From Clostridia bacterium (GTDB taxonomy: Bacteria; Bacillota; Clostridia; UBA1381; UBA9506), in assembly GCA_017549205.1 (NCBI GenBank), contig JAFYVH010000011.1, forward strand, positions 34,514 to 98,513: 64,000 bases of DNA, read 5' to 3'. Below the pieces are notes generated by a model. The model was given only the letters and a program-made list of their open reading frames with translations. It had not been told where the DNA came from and made no database searches. Each line of letters begins with the position of its first letter. Position 1 is the first letter of the stretch. This document shows positions 50,413 through 59,480 of the stretch, in pieces. The translations under genes were made by a program, and so were the position numbers.

Positions 50413-51726
50413 TTGCGATACCATGCGGAGGTGTCCGGTGTTATCCCGGGCAGTATTGCCTCTGAATTAGATATTTGTCCCGGCGATGTTATATGCAGCA
50501 TTAATGGTCGCCGGATAGCAGATTTTTTAGATTATCAGTTTTTAACAGCGGCTGAAGAACTTGTCATGACAGTGCAAAAAAAAGACGGCCGCATGATTGA
50601 ATATGAAATTGTAAATGAAGATATGGAGGATTTGGGCATAGTTTTTGAGAACATGCTGTTTGACAAAGCAAAAAGCTGTGCGAACCGTTGTGTTTTTTGC
50701 TTTATTGACCAGTTGCCTCCCGGTATGCGTGAGTCCCTCTATTTTAAAGATGACGATTCGCGATTATCCTTTTTATATGGTAACTATGTGACCATGACAA
50801 ACATGTTGCCAAAGGACGTAAACCGCTTGATTGAATATCGCATTTCGCCGGTGAACATATCGGTGCACACCACCAATCCGTCACTGCGCAAAAAAATGCT
50901 GAAAAACCGCCATGCAGACAGGGTTATGGACTACATGCAGATGCTTAAAGATGGCGGCATTGACATGAACATGCAAATTGTGCTTTGCAAGGGCATTAAT
51001 GACGGGGCAGAGCTCACCAAAAGCCTGAAGGATTTGGCAAGCCTTTATCCGGCAGCCATCAGTGTTTCCGTTGTGCCAGTGGGTTTAACGGATTACCGCG
51101 ACGGGCTTTATCCCCTTGAGGCTTTCAACAAAGAAGATGCTTTGCAGGTTGTGGAGCAGGTGACCAAGCTGCAGGAAACATTTTTAAAAACCTTAGGCAC
51201 AAGATTTGTTTATTTAAGTGACGAATTTTATTTACTGGCCCAATTACCTATGCCGGAGGCTGCGGACTATGAAGGGTTTCCGCAGATAGAAAACGGTGTT
51301 GGTATGGAGGCAAGCTTAGAAGAAGAGTTTTTGCAGGCACTTAAGGAAAACCCGCCTTTTGCCTTTTGCGGCAAAACGGTGATAGCAACCGGTGTGCTGG
51401 CATATCCTTTTATTACAAAACTGGTTGACCTTGCAAAAGAGCGCTATGATGGCTTAGATGCTGAAGTTGTTGCCGTTCAAAACAGGCTTTTTGGCGCCGG
51501 TGTTACCGTTGCAGGTCTGTTGGGTGGCAAGGATTTAATTGAGGGTTTGTCAGGCATCTGCGCAGATCGGCTGATGATTACTGCATCGATGCTCAAGGCA
51601 GATGAACCCGTTTTTTTGGATGATTTAACGATTGCAGATGTGGAACAAAGCTTACATACTCGTATTGTTGTTTGTGGCAATGATGGCAGCGAATTTTTAA
51701 ACTGCCTTTTAGGTTGCAAAGAATAA
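50413..51726 (+). CDS. DUF512 radical SAM protein with N-terminal PDZ domain
   Basis: A 437-residue protein with a PDZ-like N terminus (VIPGSIASELDICPGDVICS), a variant radical SAM cluster CANRCVFCF (Cys-x3-Cys-x2-Cys, about residue 89), and a C-terminal DUF512 domain (GTRFVYLSDEFYLLAQ; VQNRLFGAGVTVAGLL). The family is widespread in Clostridia, commonly next to der as here, and has no assigned reaction. The start is taken as TTG 50413, eight bases after GGGGAGG (50398-50404); the frame is open further upstream but without family similarity. Confidence 0.88.
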   Translation: MRYHAEVSGVIPGSIASELDICPGDVICSINGRRIADFLDYQFLTAAEELVMTVQKKDGRMIEYEIVNEDMEDLGIVFENMLFDKAKSCANRCVFCFIDQLPPGMRESLYFKDDDSRLSFLYGNYVTMTNMLPKDVNRLIEYRISPVNISVHTTNPSLRKKMLKNRHADRVMDYMQMLKDGGIDMNMQIVLCKGINDGAELTKSLKDLASLYPAAISVSVVPVGLTDYRDGLYPLEAFNKEDALQVVEQVTKLQETFLKTLGTRFVYLSDEFYLLAQLPMPEAADYEGFPQIENGVGMEASLEEEFLQALKENPPFAFCGKTVIATGVLAYPFITKLVDLAKERYDGLDAEVVAVQNRLFGAGVTVAGLLGGKDLIEGLSGICADRLMITASMLKADEPVFLDDLTIADVEQSLHTRIVVCGNDGSEFLNCLLGCKE

Positions 51727-51826
51727 ACAGAAATGGTTTATGCTTTAACTTGAGTATACAGCAGTGGAAAAGAATGCAAAATAACAGCAATCTTTTTCAA
51801 AAAACAGAAAGGCTATGGGAACGATT

Positions 51827-53152
51827 ATGATAAAACCTGTGGTTGCCGTTGTTGGCAGACCCAATGTGGGCAAATCCACATTGTTTAACAAAATAGTGGG
51901 AACGCGGGTTTCCATTGTAGATGATACCCCCGGCGTTACACGTGACCGCATTTATATGGATGCTGAGTGGAATGGCAGAGAGTTTCTCTTGATTGACACA
52001 GGCGGCATTGAGCAGGGTGACGATGTGATTGTCACCGGTATGCGCCATCAGGCCGAGCTTGCCATTGCTCAGGCTGATGTGCTTCTCCTCATGACCAATG
52101 TACATGACGGATTGGTGGCGGCAGACGCCGATGTGGCAGCCATGCTGCAAAAATCGGGTAAGCCGGTTATTCTGGTGGTCAACAAGGTGGATAACATCGG
52201 TCAGCCGCCGGCGGAACTCTATGAGTTTTATAATTTAGGCTTGGGCGACCCCATGCCTGTTTCATCCATTCACGGCTTAGGCGTTGGTGACCTTTTGGAT
52301 GAAGTGGTGAAACATTTTCCTCCGGCTGACGAGAACGACGGAGAAGAGGATGATACTTTAAAAGTTGCCTTGGTGGGCAAACCCAATGTGGGTAAATCTT
52401 CTTTGATTAACAAAATATTAGGTGAAGACCGTGTGATTGTCAGCAACATTGCCGGCACAACCCGTGATGCGATTGATGCCAGGGTATCCCGCAATGGTCA
52501 GGACTATATTTTTATTGACACGGCGGGTATGCGCCGCCGAAGCAAGGTTGAAGAAGGGGTAGAGCGCTTTAGTGTTATCCGTTCCCTTGCTGCAGTAGAA
52601 CGAGCCGATGTCTGCGTGATTATGGTTGATGCACAAGAAGGCATCACAGAGCAGGATACAAAAATTGCCGGCTATGCACACGAACAGGGCAAGGCTTGTG
52701 TTGTTGCTGTGAATAAGTGGGATTTGGTGGAAAAAGACGGCAAAACCATGGACCAGTTCCGCAAAAAAGTTGCAGAGGGTTTATCTTTTATGCAATATGC
52801 GCCGGTGGTGTTCATTTCCGCCTTAACGGGTCAGCGTCTTGACCGGTTGTTTGAATTGATCGGCTATGTGCGGGAGCAAAATACCATGCGCATCAGCACA
52901 GGAGCCTTAAATGATGTATTAAATGAGGCAACCATGCGCGTGCAGCCGCCCTCTGATAAAGGTAAGCGGTTAAAGATTTACTACATGACCCAGGCATCAA
53001 CAGCGCCACCTACCTTTGTTTTGTTTGTGAACAACCGTCAATTAGCACATTTTTCATATATTCGCTATCTTGAAAACCAAATTCGTGGTGTGTTTGGGTT
53101 AGAGGGTACACCAGTCCGCTTTGTTTTGCGCGAGCGGGGCGACTCAAAATAA
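51827..53152 (+). CDS. der: Ribosome-assembly GTPase Der (EngA)
   Basis: Der is a double GTPase needed for 50S subunit maturation. The two G domains are evident: GRPNVGKST / DTGGI / NKVD and GKPNVGKSS / DTAGM / NKWDL, followed by a C-terminal KH-like domain (LNEATMRVQPPSDKGKRLKI). It has 441 residues. ATG 51827 gives MIKPVVAVVGRPNVG as in homologues; ATG 51815 is possible but has poor ribosome-site spacing. Confidence 0.97.
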   Translation: MIKPVVAVVGRPNVGKSTLFNKIVGTRVSIVDDTPGVTRDRIYMDAEWNGREFLLIDTGGIEQGDDVIVTGMRHQAELAIAQADVLLLMTNVHDGLVAADADVAAMLQKSGKPVILVVNKVDNIGQPPAELYEFYNLGLGDPMPVSSIHGLGVGDLLDEVVKHFPPADENDGEEDDTLKVALVGKPNVGKSSLINKILGEDRVIVSNIAGTTRDAIDARVSRNGQDYIFIDTAGMRRRSKVEEGVERFSVIRSLAAVERADVCVIMVDAQEGITEQDTKIAGYAHEQGKACVVAVNKWDLVEKDGKTMDQFRKKVAEGLSFMQYAPVVFISALTGQRLDRLFELIGYVREQNTMRISTGALNDVLNEATMRVQPPSDKGKRLKIYYMTQASTAPPTFVLFVNNRQLAHFSYIRYLENQIRGVFGLEGTPVRFVLRERGDSK

Positions 53153-53191
53153 ACAGCCAGAGCATGGGTGATAGCAGAAATGGAGTGTAAC

Positions 53192-53869
53192 ATGCAAATT
53201 ATATATTTGGTCTGCAGTTTAGCAGGCGGTTACTTATTAGGCAGCCTTAATGGTTCCATTATCTTTAGCAAAACATTTAAAGGCGTTGACATTCGCAGCG
53301 CCGGCAGCAAAAATGCAGGCATGACCAACGCCCTGCGCGTTTTTGGGAAAAAAGCAGCAGCCTTTGTATTTTTGTTTGACCTGCTTAAAGCAATTGTTGC
53401 AGTTTTAGCGGCACGCTATGTTGCAAAGCTTCTCTTTGGACAAGAGCCGACAGGCACCTTTGATGTTTCCGTGATGTCGCTTTATGGTGAATATCTGGCG
53501 GGTTTAGGTGCGGTGCTTGGTCATAATTTCCCTATTTATTTTCACTTTAAAGGTGGTAAGGGCATTTTAGCCTCGTGGGGCGTTATTATGATTTTGGATT
53601 ATCGCATTGCCCTTATTTTGCTTTTGGTATTCATTTTGGTTGTTTGTGCCACGCGGTATGTGTCACTTGCATCGATTACCAGTGCCATTATTTATCCCTT
53701 GTTTGTAATTGCCTTTAATGTTGGCAAACCTAACGAAACCACAATTTATTACATCGTGTTATCCTTAGTGGTTTCTTTCTTAGCGGTTTATCGTCACAGA
53801 GCCAACATAATGCGCCTAAAATCCGGCACGGAATCAAAGCTGGGTGAAAAAAAGACAGAAAAGGAGTAA
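53192..53869 (+). CDS. plsY: Acyl-phosphate:glycerol-3-phosphate acyltransferase
   Basis: PlsY is the membrane enzyme that acylates glycerol 3-phosphate from acyl-phosphate, starting phospholipid synthesis. The 225-residue product has YLLGSLNGSIIFSK, DIRSAGSKNAGMTNALRVFG and HNFPIYFHFKGGKGILASWG, the three conserved loops, with about five to seven spans. ATG 53192 follows GGAG. It is directly upstream of gpsA, which supplies its substrate. Confidence 0.95.
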   Translation: MQIIYLVCSLAGGYLLGSLNGSIIFSKTFKGVDIRSAGSKNAGMTNALRVFGKKAAAFVFLFDLLKAIVAVLAARYVAKLLFGQEPTGTFDVSVMSLYGEYLAGLGAVLGHNFPIYFHFKGGKGILASWGVIMILDYRIALILLLVFILVVCATRYVSLASITSAIIYPLFVIAFNVGKPNETTIYYIVLSLVVSFLAVYRHRANIMRLKSGTESKLGEKKTEKE

Positions 53870-53875
53870 GCAGCT

Positions 53876-54892
53876 ATGAAAAAGATTGCCGTAATCGGTT
53901 CCGGCGGATGGGGAACTGCAATTGCATCCCTTTTGGCAGGCAACGGTCATGATGTGACCTTGTGGTCTTATTTGCGTGAAGAATCAGAAGCGCTTGCCAC
54001 CCATAAAGAAAACAAACAGTTTTTGCCCGGGGTTATACTGCCGGACAACATTCAATATACAGATTCTTTAGAAATTACAGCAAAAAATGCTGAGATTATC
54101 TTTATGGTAACACCCTCACAGGCAACAAAGATTACAGCCCAAAAGCTGCAGCCCTATGTCCGCGATGGCGTTGTTATTGTTAATGCCTCTAAGGGTTTGG
54201 AACAGGAGTCGCAAAAACGGTTGTCAGAGGTGATTGGGGAAGCAATTCCCCAGGCTAAAATGGCTGTTATGTCAGGCCCCTCTCATGCAGAAGAAGTAGG
54301 TCGGAAAATGCCTACCACCAATGTGATAGCATCAGACGACATAGAAGTTTCTCAAATGCTGCAGGATGTACTTATGTGTGATTATTTCCGTGTGTATACA
54401 GGTACAGATATGGTCGGTGTGGAATTGGGCGGTGCCTTAAAAAATGTAATTGCACTTTGCGCCGGTGTTACAGACGGCATAGGCTTGGGTGATAATGCCA
54501 AAGCTGCCCTCATGACAAGAGGCATGGCTGAAATGTGCCGCTTGGGTGTCGCTATGGGCGCCGATGCTGCCACTTTCAGCGGTCTTTCCGGCATGGGTGA
54601 TTTAATTGTAACCTGCACCAGCATGCATTCACGCAACCGTCGTGCAGGTATTTTGATTGGTCAGGGCAAAACACCTGCCCAAGCTATTGAAGAGGTCAAA
54701 ATGGTTGTTGAAGGCTTTTATGCCACAAAAGCAGCATGGATCTTAGCCAAGCGTATGCAGGTAGAAATGCCGATTGTGGAGCAGGCCTACAGCGTTTTGT
54801 TTGAAAATAAAGACCCGAAAGAAGCCGTTATGAGTCTTATGGAGAGAAAACGGAAGCATGAGACAGAGAGTGATGTGATTAACGGTCGTTAG
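53876..54892 (+). CDS. gpsA: Glycerol-3-phosphate dehydrogenase [NAD(P)+]
   Basis: GpsA reduces dihydroxyacetone phosphate to glycerol 3-phosphate for lipid synthesis. The 338-residue product begins KKIAVIGSGGWGTAIASLLA (Rossmann motif) and has SGPSHAEEV, GGALKNVIALCAG with the catalytic Lys, and GLSGMGDLIVTCTS. It is six bases after plsY, so the two consecutive enzymes are cotranscribed; der-plsY-gpsA is a common order in Firmicutes. Confidence 0.97.
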   Translation: MKKIAVIGSGGWGTAIASLLAGNGHDVTLWSYLREESEALATHKENKQFLPGVILPDNIQYTDSLEITAKNAEIIFMVTPSQATKITAQKLQPYVRDGVVIVNASKGLEQESQKRLSEVIGEAIPQAKMAVMSGPSHAEEVGRKMPTTNVIASDDIEVSQMLQDVLMCDYFRVYTGTDMVGVELGGALKNVIALCAGVTDGIGLGDNAKAALMTRGMAEMCRLGVAMGADAATFSGLSGMGDLIVTCTSMHSRNRRAGILIGQGKTPAQAIEEVKMVVEGFYATKAAWILAKRMQVEMPIVEQAYSVLFENKDPKEAVMSLMERKRKHETESDVINGR

Positions 54893-54933
54893 TTTAAAAA
54901 ACGGCGGGGTATATTTCATAAGGTGGTGTAACC

Positions 54934-55986
54934 TTGTTTAAGCACATTTTTAAGAAAAAAGAAAATCAGGAAGAAACGCCTGAAATGATAGAATCTATAA
55001 AGACAGAAAAAACGGTTGCCATTTCAGAGGAAGATATGACGACAAAAGAGCCGGAGAAAGAGAGTAATGGCTTTTTTGGGCGCTTAAAAGCAGGTCTTGA
55101 CAAGACGCGCTCGGCTCTTACTGATAAAATAGACCAGGTTTTTTCTTCAATGGGAAAAATTGATGAAGATTTGTTTGAAGAACTGGAAGAAGTACTGATT
55201 ATGTCCGATGTTGGTACAGAAACAGCTTCATACATCATAGAGCAGCTGCAAAAAAAAGCAAAGGAAAGCGGCATTCGTGAAACCGATGCCTTAAAAGCGT
55301 TGTTGCGTGACATCATTACAGAGATTCTGGCAGAGCAGGATGCAGAAGTGCATCTTGAGGGTGCGCCGGCGGTTGTTATGGTGATTGGCGTTAATGGTGT
55401 GGGCAAAACTACCTCCATCGGAAAGCTTGCTCATTATTACAAAGAGCAGGGCAAACGGGTGATTTTGGCAGCAGGCGATACTTTTCGTGCTGCTGCCATT
55501 GACCAGCTTGCTATCTGGGCAGAAAGAGCCGGAGTGGAGCTTGTTAAACATCAGGAGGGTGCTGACCCATCGGCTGTTGTGTTTGACAGCATTCAGGCGG
55601 CCAAAGCACGAGGCGCCGACCTGGTTATTTGCGATACGGCAGGACGATTGCACAACAAAAAGAATCTGATGGAAGAGCTCAAAAAAACAGCCCGTGTAGT
55701 TGAGCGCGAAACCGGCGGCAATCAGGTTGAAACCCTGCTGGTTTTAGATGCATCAACTGGACAAAACGCCCTGAATCAAGCCAGAGAATTTGCTCAGGCA
55801 GCCGGCATTACCGGTGTTGTTTTAACGAAACTTGACGGCACGGCTAAGGGTGGCGTTATTTTGGCTTTGGCTCGTGAGCAAGGTGTTGGCGTTAAGTTTA
55901 TTGGCGTTGGTGAAGGCATCGATGATTTGCGTCCCTTTGATGCAAAAACCTTTGCCCAGGCATTATTTACAGAAACAGATAATTAA
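54934..55986 (+). CDS. ftsY: Signal recognition particle receptor FtsY
   Basis: FtsY docks SRP-ribosome complexes at the membrane. The 350-residue product has a short acidic N-terminal region with many Glu and Lys, an N domain (LFEELEEVLIMSDVGTETAS), and a G domain with VNGVGKTTSIGKLA, GDTFRAAAIDQL, CDTAGRLHNK and LTKLDGTAKGG. The start is TTG 54934 with AAGGTGG eight bases upstream. It is monocistronic or at the end of the gpsA transcript, followed by a terminator. Confidence 0.96.
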   Translation: MFKHIFKKKENQEETPEMIESIKTEKTVAISEEDMTTKEPEKESNGFFGRLKAGLDKTRSALTDKIDQVFSSMGKIDEDLFEELEEVLIMSDVGTETASYIIEQLQKKAKESGIRETDALKALLRDIITEILAEQDAEVHLEGAPAVVMVIGVNGVGKTTSIGKLAHYYKEQGKRVILAAGDTFRAAAIDQLAIWAERAGVELVKHQEGADPSAVVFDSIQAAKARGADLVICDTAGRLHNKKNLMEELKKTARVVERETGGNQVETLLVLDASTGQNALNQAREFAQAAGITGVVLTKLDGTAKGGVILALAREQGVGVKFIGVGEGIDDLRPFDAKTFAQALFTETDN

Positions 55987-55993
55987 AGAAATA

Positions 55994-56018
55994 AAAGTGC
56001 AGTTTATGCACTTTTTTT
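55994..56018 (+). terminator. Intrinsic terminator after ftsY
   Basis: AAAGTGCA (55994-56001) pairs with TGCACTTT (56007-56014) around GTTTA, followed by TTTT. Confidence 0.85.
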
Positions 56019-56070
56019 CTATATCTTGGGCATATTACTATAGAGTTTATCGGAAATGAGGTAAGACATT

Positions 56071-58848
56071 ATGAACGGATTCAATCATTCACCTTTTAAT
56101 AATGAAAACACAGGATTTGCCGGTATGAGTGGCGGTAACATTAAAAAGCGTGCTAAATTATGGATTATTATAGCCGTTATTGTGGCAGCCTTTTCCCTTG
56201 TTGTTTCCCCTTTATATAACACAATTATGGAGTATTGGCAGCTTAAAGAAATTGGTCAGGCATATACATCTTTATTCTGGACAAACCTGATTGCCCGTGC
56301 GGCTACGCAAGCTGTGGGTTTTGTTTTGATTTTTGCTATCTTGCTTTTAAACAGTTTTCTCATTCGTTCCATTGCCATTAAACCAAACTTTCACAATCGG
56401 TTTTTAAGCAAAAAATGGCCGTATGTTTTGTTGAGTGGCGTTTTGTCACTTTTGTGCAGTGGGCTTTTGGGCGGTAGCTTATATCAAAAAATATTGTTAG
56501 CTTTAAACAGCGAAAGCTTTGGCGTTCTAGACCCCTTGTTTCATCAGGATATGGGCTATTATGTTTTCATAAGACCCATGCTTGTGAGCGTCATCAGTGG
56601 CGGAAAAGCCCTGCTGCTTTTAATGATCATTCTGGCAGCTGTTGTTTATTTTTTGATTTTTGTTAAGAAAGGTCACAGAAGCCTTAAAGATGTGATCGGT
56701 GAAGAAGGCAAGGCTTTATCTCATGTGGTTGTGCTGGCCATTGCCTATTTCATTTTATCAATGGTGACCTATCGGCTTTCGGCAGAGAATGTTCTCTTTT
56801 CATCCTTTGGTTCGCAAAAAGAGATTTTTGGTGCAGGTTATGTTGAGGTTAACCTTTGGAAGAATTTTTACGGCGTGATTCCCTTTGTTGTTTTAGCCTC
56901 TGTTTTGCTTGTTGTTTATTTTTTATATCGCAAAAAGTATTGGTTATCACTGCTTTCACTGGCACTTGTGCCGGTTGCTTTCTTTGCTGTCGGCGTTGCG
57001 GCAACAGTGACAGATTCCTTGGTGGTAAGCCCCAACGAACGCAATTTGCAAAGCCCTTACATTGCCTATAACATGGAAGCAACAAGACAGGCCTATGGTC
57101 TTGACAAAGTTTCAGAGAGTGAATTTACACCTCAATATGATTTGACGCAACAAGATATTGCAGAAGATGAAACCTGGCTTGCAGGCACAAGGATTGCGGA
57201 CTTTGGTGCAACGCAAACGGCTTATAATCAGCTGCAATTTTTGCGAAAATATTATACCTTCTACGATGTGGATGTTGCGCCTTATGAACTGGATGGCAAG
57301 CAAAATGTTGTATTTATGGCAGCTCGGGAAATGAATAAAGAAAATCTGGACGTTTCTGCCAAATCCTATGCTAATCAGATTTTCCGCTATACCCATGGCT
57401 TTGGTGTAGTGGCAAGCCCAGTGAATCAGGTGACGGCAGAGGGTCAGCCCGAGTTTTTAATCCGCGACATTCCCCCGCAGTCAACGGGTGGCATGCCCCA
57501 AATTACGCAACCACGCATTTATTACGGTGAGCTGACCAATGATTATGTAGTGGTAGGCGGGAAAAATAAAGAGCTGGATTATTCTGAGGGCTTAATCGAT
57601 GTTGAATGTACCTATGATGGTGACAGTGGCATCGAACTCAGTCCGATCAAGCGGTTAATGTTTTCGTTATATTACAAAGATTATCGTCTGCTTGTTTCCG
57701 GCAACATCTCCGGAGATAGCCGCATTTTGATTAACCGTAACATTTTAGACCGTGTGAAAAGGGTAGTGCCCTTTGTTGGTTTTGATGATGACCCTTATCT
57801 TTTGGTGGGTGATGACGGTGCGCTTTATTGGATTGTGAATGGCTATACCCATTCATCCCAATATCCTTATGCGCAGCCCTACGGCAATGTGAATTACATT
57901 CGCAACTCCATTACGGCGGTGGTGAGTGCTTATACCGGCGATGTCAGCTTGTATTTAACAGATGAGACTGACCCTGTTGCCCGTGCTTATCAAAAGATTT
58001 ATCCTGAAATTTTTGTAGGCAACACGCTGCCTGAGGCTGTGAGAAATCACATTCGTGTGCCGGAATATTTATTTAAGGTGCAGGCAAATATGTATCAGCG
58101 GTATCATGTGAAAGATGCCGGCCAGTTTTATGACAGAGCAGATGTTTGGGATATTGCAACAGAAAAATATAACGACAATGAGATTAAGGCAGAACCATAT
58201 TATAACATTATGGAAATCGACGGTGCCGATGAAATGGTGCTGATGATTCCTTATGTTGTGGAGGGTAAGCACAACATGGTCGGTCTTTTGGTGCAGAGAA
58301 ATGCTCCTGAGCATTATGGTGAGTTTATTTTGTATCGATTCCCCAAAAACCAAACAGTTTATGGACCTATGCAAATTGAAAACCGTGTTGATAACGACCC
58401 GGATATCTCCCGTGAAATGACATTATGGGGTCAGGGCGGTTCGAACGTTATTCGAGGCAACATGTTGGTTTTGCCGTATAAAAGTTCACTTTTGTATATT
58501 GAGCCTGTTTATATTACCTCTAAAAACAATGCGTCATTACCGGAGCTAAAGCGAGTTATTGTGAGCTATGGTGATACGATTGCCATGGAGTCCACATTAG
58601 AGGCAGCGTTACGAAGTGTTTTTGTAAAGGCGACCGCGGGCACTGTGCCGGCTCAGCCAAATGAAAATGATGTGGCAGCAAAGCCGCAAACAGATAACTT
58701 GGACCTGGCAATCGGTAATCTTTTAGAAGATTATGACAGATTTAAAGCAGCCACACAGGCAAATGACTGGGCAAGCATGGGTGACTATTTGGCAGAACTT
58801 GAAAAGTCGATTGATGCTCTTCGGAAACAAAAAGCAACAACCGAATGA
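56071..58848 (+). CDS. UPF0182 family membrane protein
   Basis: A 925-residue protein with about seven membrane spans in the first 310 residues and a large, probably extracellular domain. Family-typical segments are WKNFYGVIPFVVLASVLLVV, the turn VVSPNERNLQSPYIAYNMEA that marks the boundary, FVGFDDDPYLLVGDDGALYW and WIVNGYTHSSQYPYAQP. The COG1615 family is conserved in Clostridia, Actinobacteria and cyanobacteria with no known function. The C terminus has a Pro/Asn linker and a short helical tail. ATG 56071; the AGGT upstream is weak. Confidence 0.85.
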   Translation: MNGFNHSPFNNENTGFAGMSGGNIKKRAKLWIIIAVIVAAFSLVVSPLYNTIMEYWQLKEIGQAYTSLFWTNLIARAATQAVGFVLIFAILLLNSFLIRSIAIKPNFHNRFLSKKWPYVLLSGVLSLLCSGLLGGSLYQKILLALNSESFGVLDPLFHQDMGYYVFIRPMLVSVISGGKALLLLMIILAAVVYFLIFVKKGHRSLKDVIGEEGKALSHVVVLAIAYFILSMVTYRLSAENVLFSSFGSQKEIFGAGYVEVNLWKNFYGVIPFVVLASVLLVVYFLYRKKYWLSLLSLALVPVAFFAVGVAATVTDSLVVSPNERNLQSPYIAYNMEATRQAYGLDKVSESEFTPQYDLTQQDIAEDETWLAGTRIADFGATQTAYNQLQFLRKYYTFYDVDVAPYELDGKQNVVFMAAREMNKENLDVSAKSYANQIFRYTHGFGVVASPVNQVTAEGQPEFLIRDIPPQSTGGMPQITQPRIYYGELTNDYVVVGGKNKELDYSEGLIDVECTYDGDSGIELSPIKRLMFSLYYKDYRLLVSGNISGDSRILINRNILDRVKRVVPFVGFDDDPYLLVGDDGALYWIVNGYTHSSQYPYAQPYGNVNYIRNSITAVVSAYTGDVSLYLTDETDPVARAYQKIYPEIFVGNTLPEAVRNHIRVPEYLFKVQANMYQRYHVKDAGQFYDRADVWDIATEKYNDNEIKAEPYYNIMEIDGADEMVLMIPYVVEGKHNMVGLLVQRNAPEHYGEFILYRFPKNQTVYGPMQIENRVDNDPDISREMTLWGQGGSNVIRGNMLVLPYKSSLLYIEPVYITSKNNASLPELKRVIVSYGDTIAMESTLEAALRSVFVKATAGTVPAQPNENDVAAKPQTDNLDLAIGNLLEDYDRFKAATQANDWASMGDYLAELEKSIDALRKQKATTE

Positions 58849-58877
58849 TTGTATTTTTGGGATTAGGAAAAAAATGC

Positions 58878-58906
58878 TTGAAATTTAGAACTTTTTATAT
58901 TATAAT
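58878..58906 (+). promoter_or_regulatory. Putative promoter of rplS
   Basis: TTGAAA (58878-58883), 17-bp spacer, TATAAT (58901-58906). The predicted leader is about 80 nt. Confidence 0.7.
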
Positions 58907-58931
58907 GATATGGTGAATGTGCAAAAAGAAA

Positions 58932-58983
58932 AAGCGGTCCTCTGCTTGCATGTCAGGCATGAACGCAAAGCGCTTGAAGAGGA
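58932..58983 (+). promoter_or_regulatory. L19 leader-type structure upstream of rplS
   Basis: One long hairpin is possible: TCCTCT (58938-58943) with AGAGGA (58978-58983), GCTTGC (58944-58949) with GCAAAGC (58965-58971, one bulge), and ATG/CAT around a 5-nt loop. A mutually exclusive pairing joins AAGCG (58932-58936) to CGCTT (58971-58975). The closing stem includes part of the ribosome binding site (58981-58985). Position and size fit the L19 leader motif of Firmicutes; covariance was not tested. Confidence 0.6.
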
Positions 58984-58992
58984 GGCAAAAAA

Positions 58993-59337
58993 ATGGATGT
59001 TATTAAAGCATTAACACAAGATCAAATCAGAACTGACCTGCCGGAACTTGAAATCGGTAGCACTGTTAAAGTGCATGTTAAGGTTAAGGAAGGTAACCGT
59101 GAAAGAATTCAGGTTTTTGAAGGTACCATCATTAAAATTCAAAATGGTGGCATTCAGAAGACCTTTACGGTTCGTCGTATTTCCTATGGTACCGGCGTTG
59201 AAAGAACATTCCCCGTCAATTCTCCCAAAATTGCCAAGATTGAGGTTGTTAGACTGGGTAAGGTTAGAAGAGCCAGACTGTTCTACTTAAGAGACAGAGT
59301 TGGTAAGGCTGCTAAGGTCAAGGAGAAATTAAGATAA
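58993..59337 (+). CDS. rplS: 50S ribosomal protein L19
   Basis: L19 lies at the 30S-50S interface. The 114-residue product contains [52 protein letters not shown] [13 protein letters not shown] and ends [20 protein letters not shown]. It heads the conserved rplS-lepB-rbgA-rnhB-yraN run. The usual upstream partners rpsP, rimM and trmD are absent here and replaced by a UPF0182 gene. Confidence 0.97.
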   Translation: MDVIKALTQDQIRTDLPELEIGSTVKVHVKVKEGNRERIQVFEGTIIKIQNGGIQKTFTVRRISYGTGVERTFPVNSPKIAKIEVVRLGKVRRARLFYLRDRVGKAAKVKEKLR

Positions 59338-59371
59338 GTCTCGGTTTTTAAACAGAGAATCTTATCGCGTC

Positions 59372-59429
59372 AGGGGGGTGTGTGCGAAGAACTTCCAACA
59401 GGTGTTGGGTTGTTTCGTTGCCACGCCCT
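59372..59429 (+). promoter_or_regulatory. Structured RNA spacer between rplS and lepB
   Basis: Three nested helices: GGGTGTG (59376-59382) with CACGCCC (59422-59428, one wobble), CGAA (59385-59388) with TTCG (59414-59417), and CCAAC (59395-59399) with GTTGG (59404-59408) capped by AGGT. It begins 35 nt after the rplS stop. The following CTCTTTGCATTTG is a poor U-tract, so I read it as a processing or attenuation element rather than a standard terminator. Confidence 0.45.
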
Positions 59430-59480
59430 CTTTGCATTTGTAAATTATTTTGTTTTGATATAAAAGAAAGGACTTAGACC

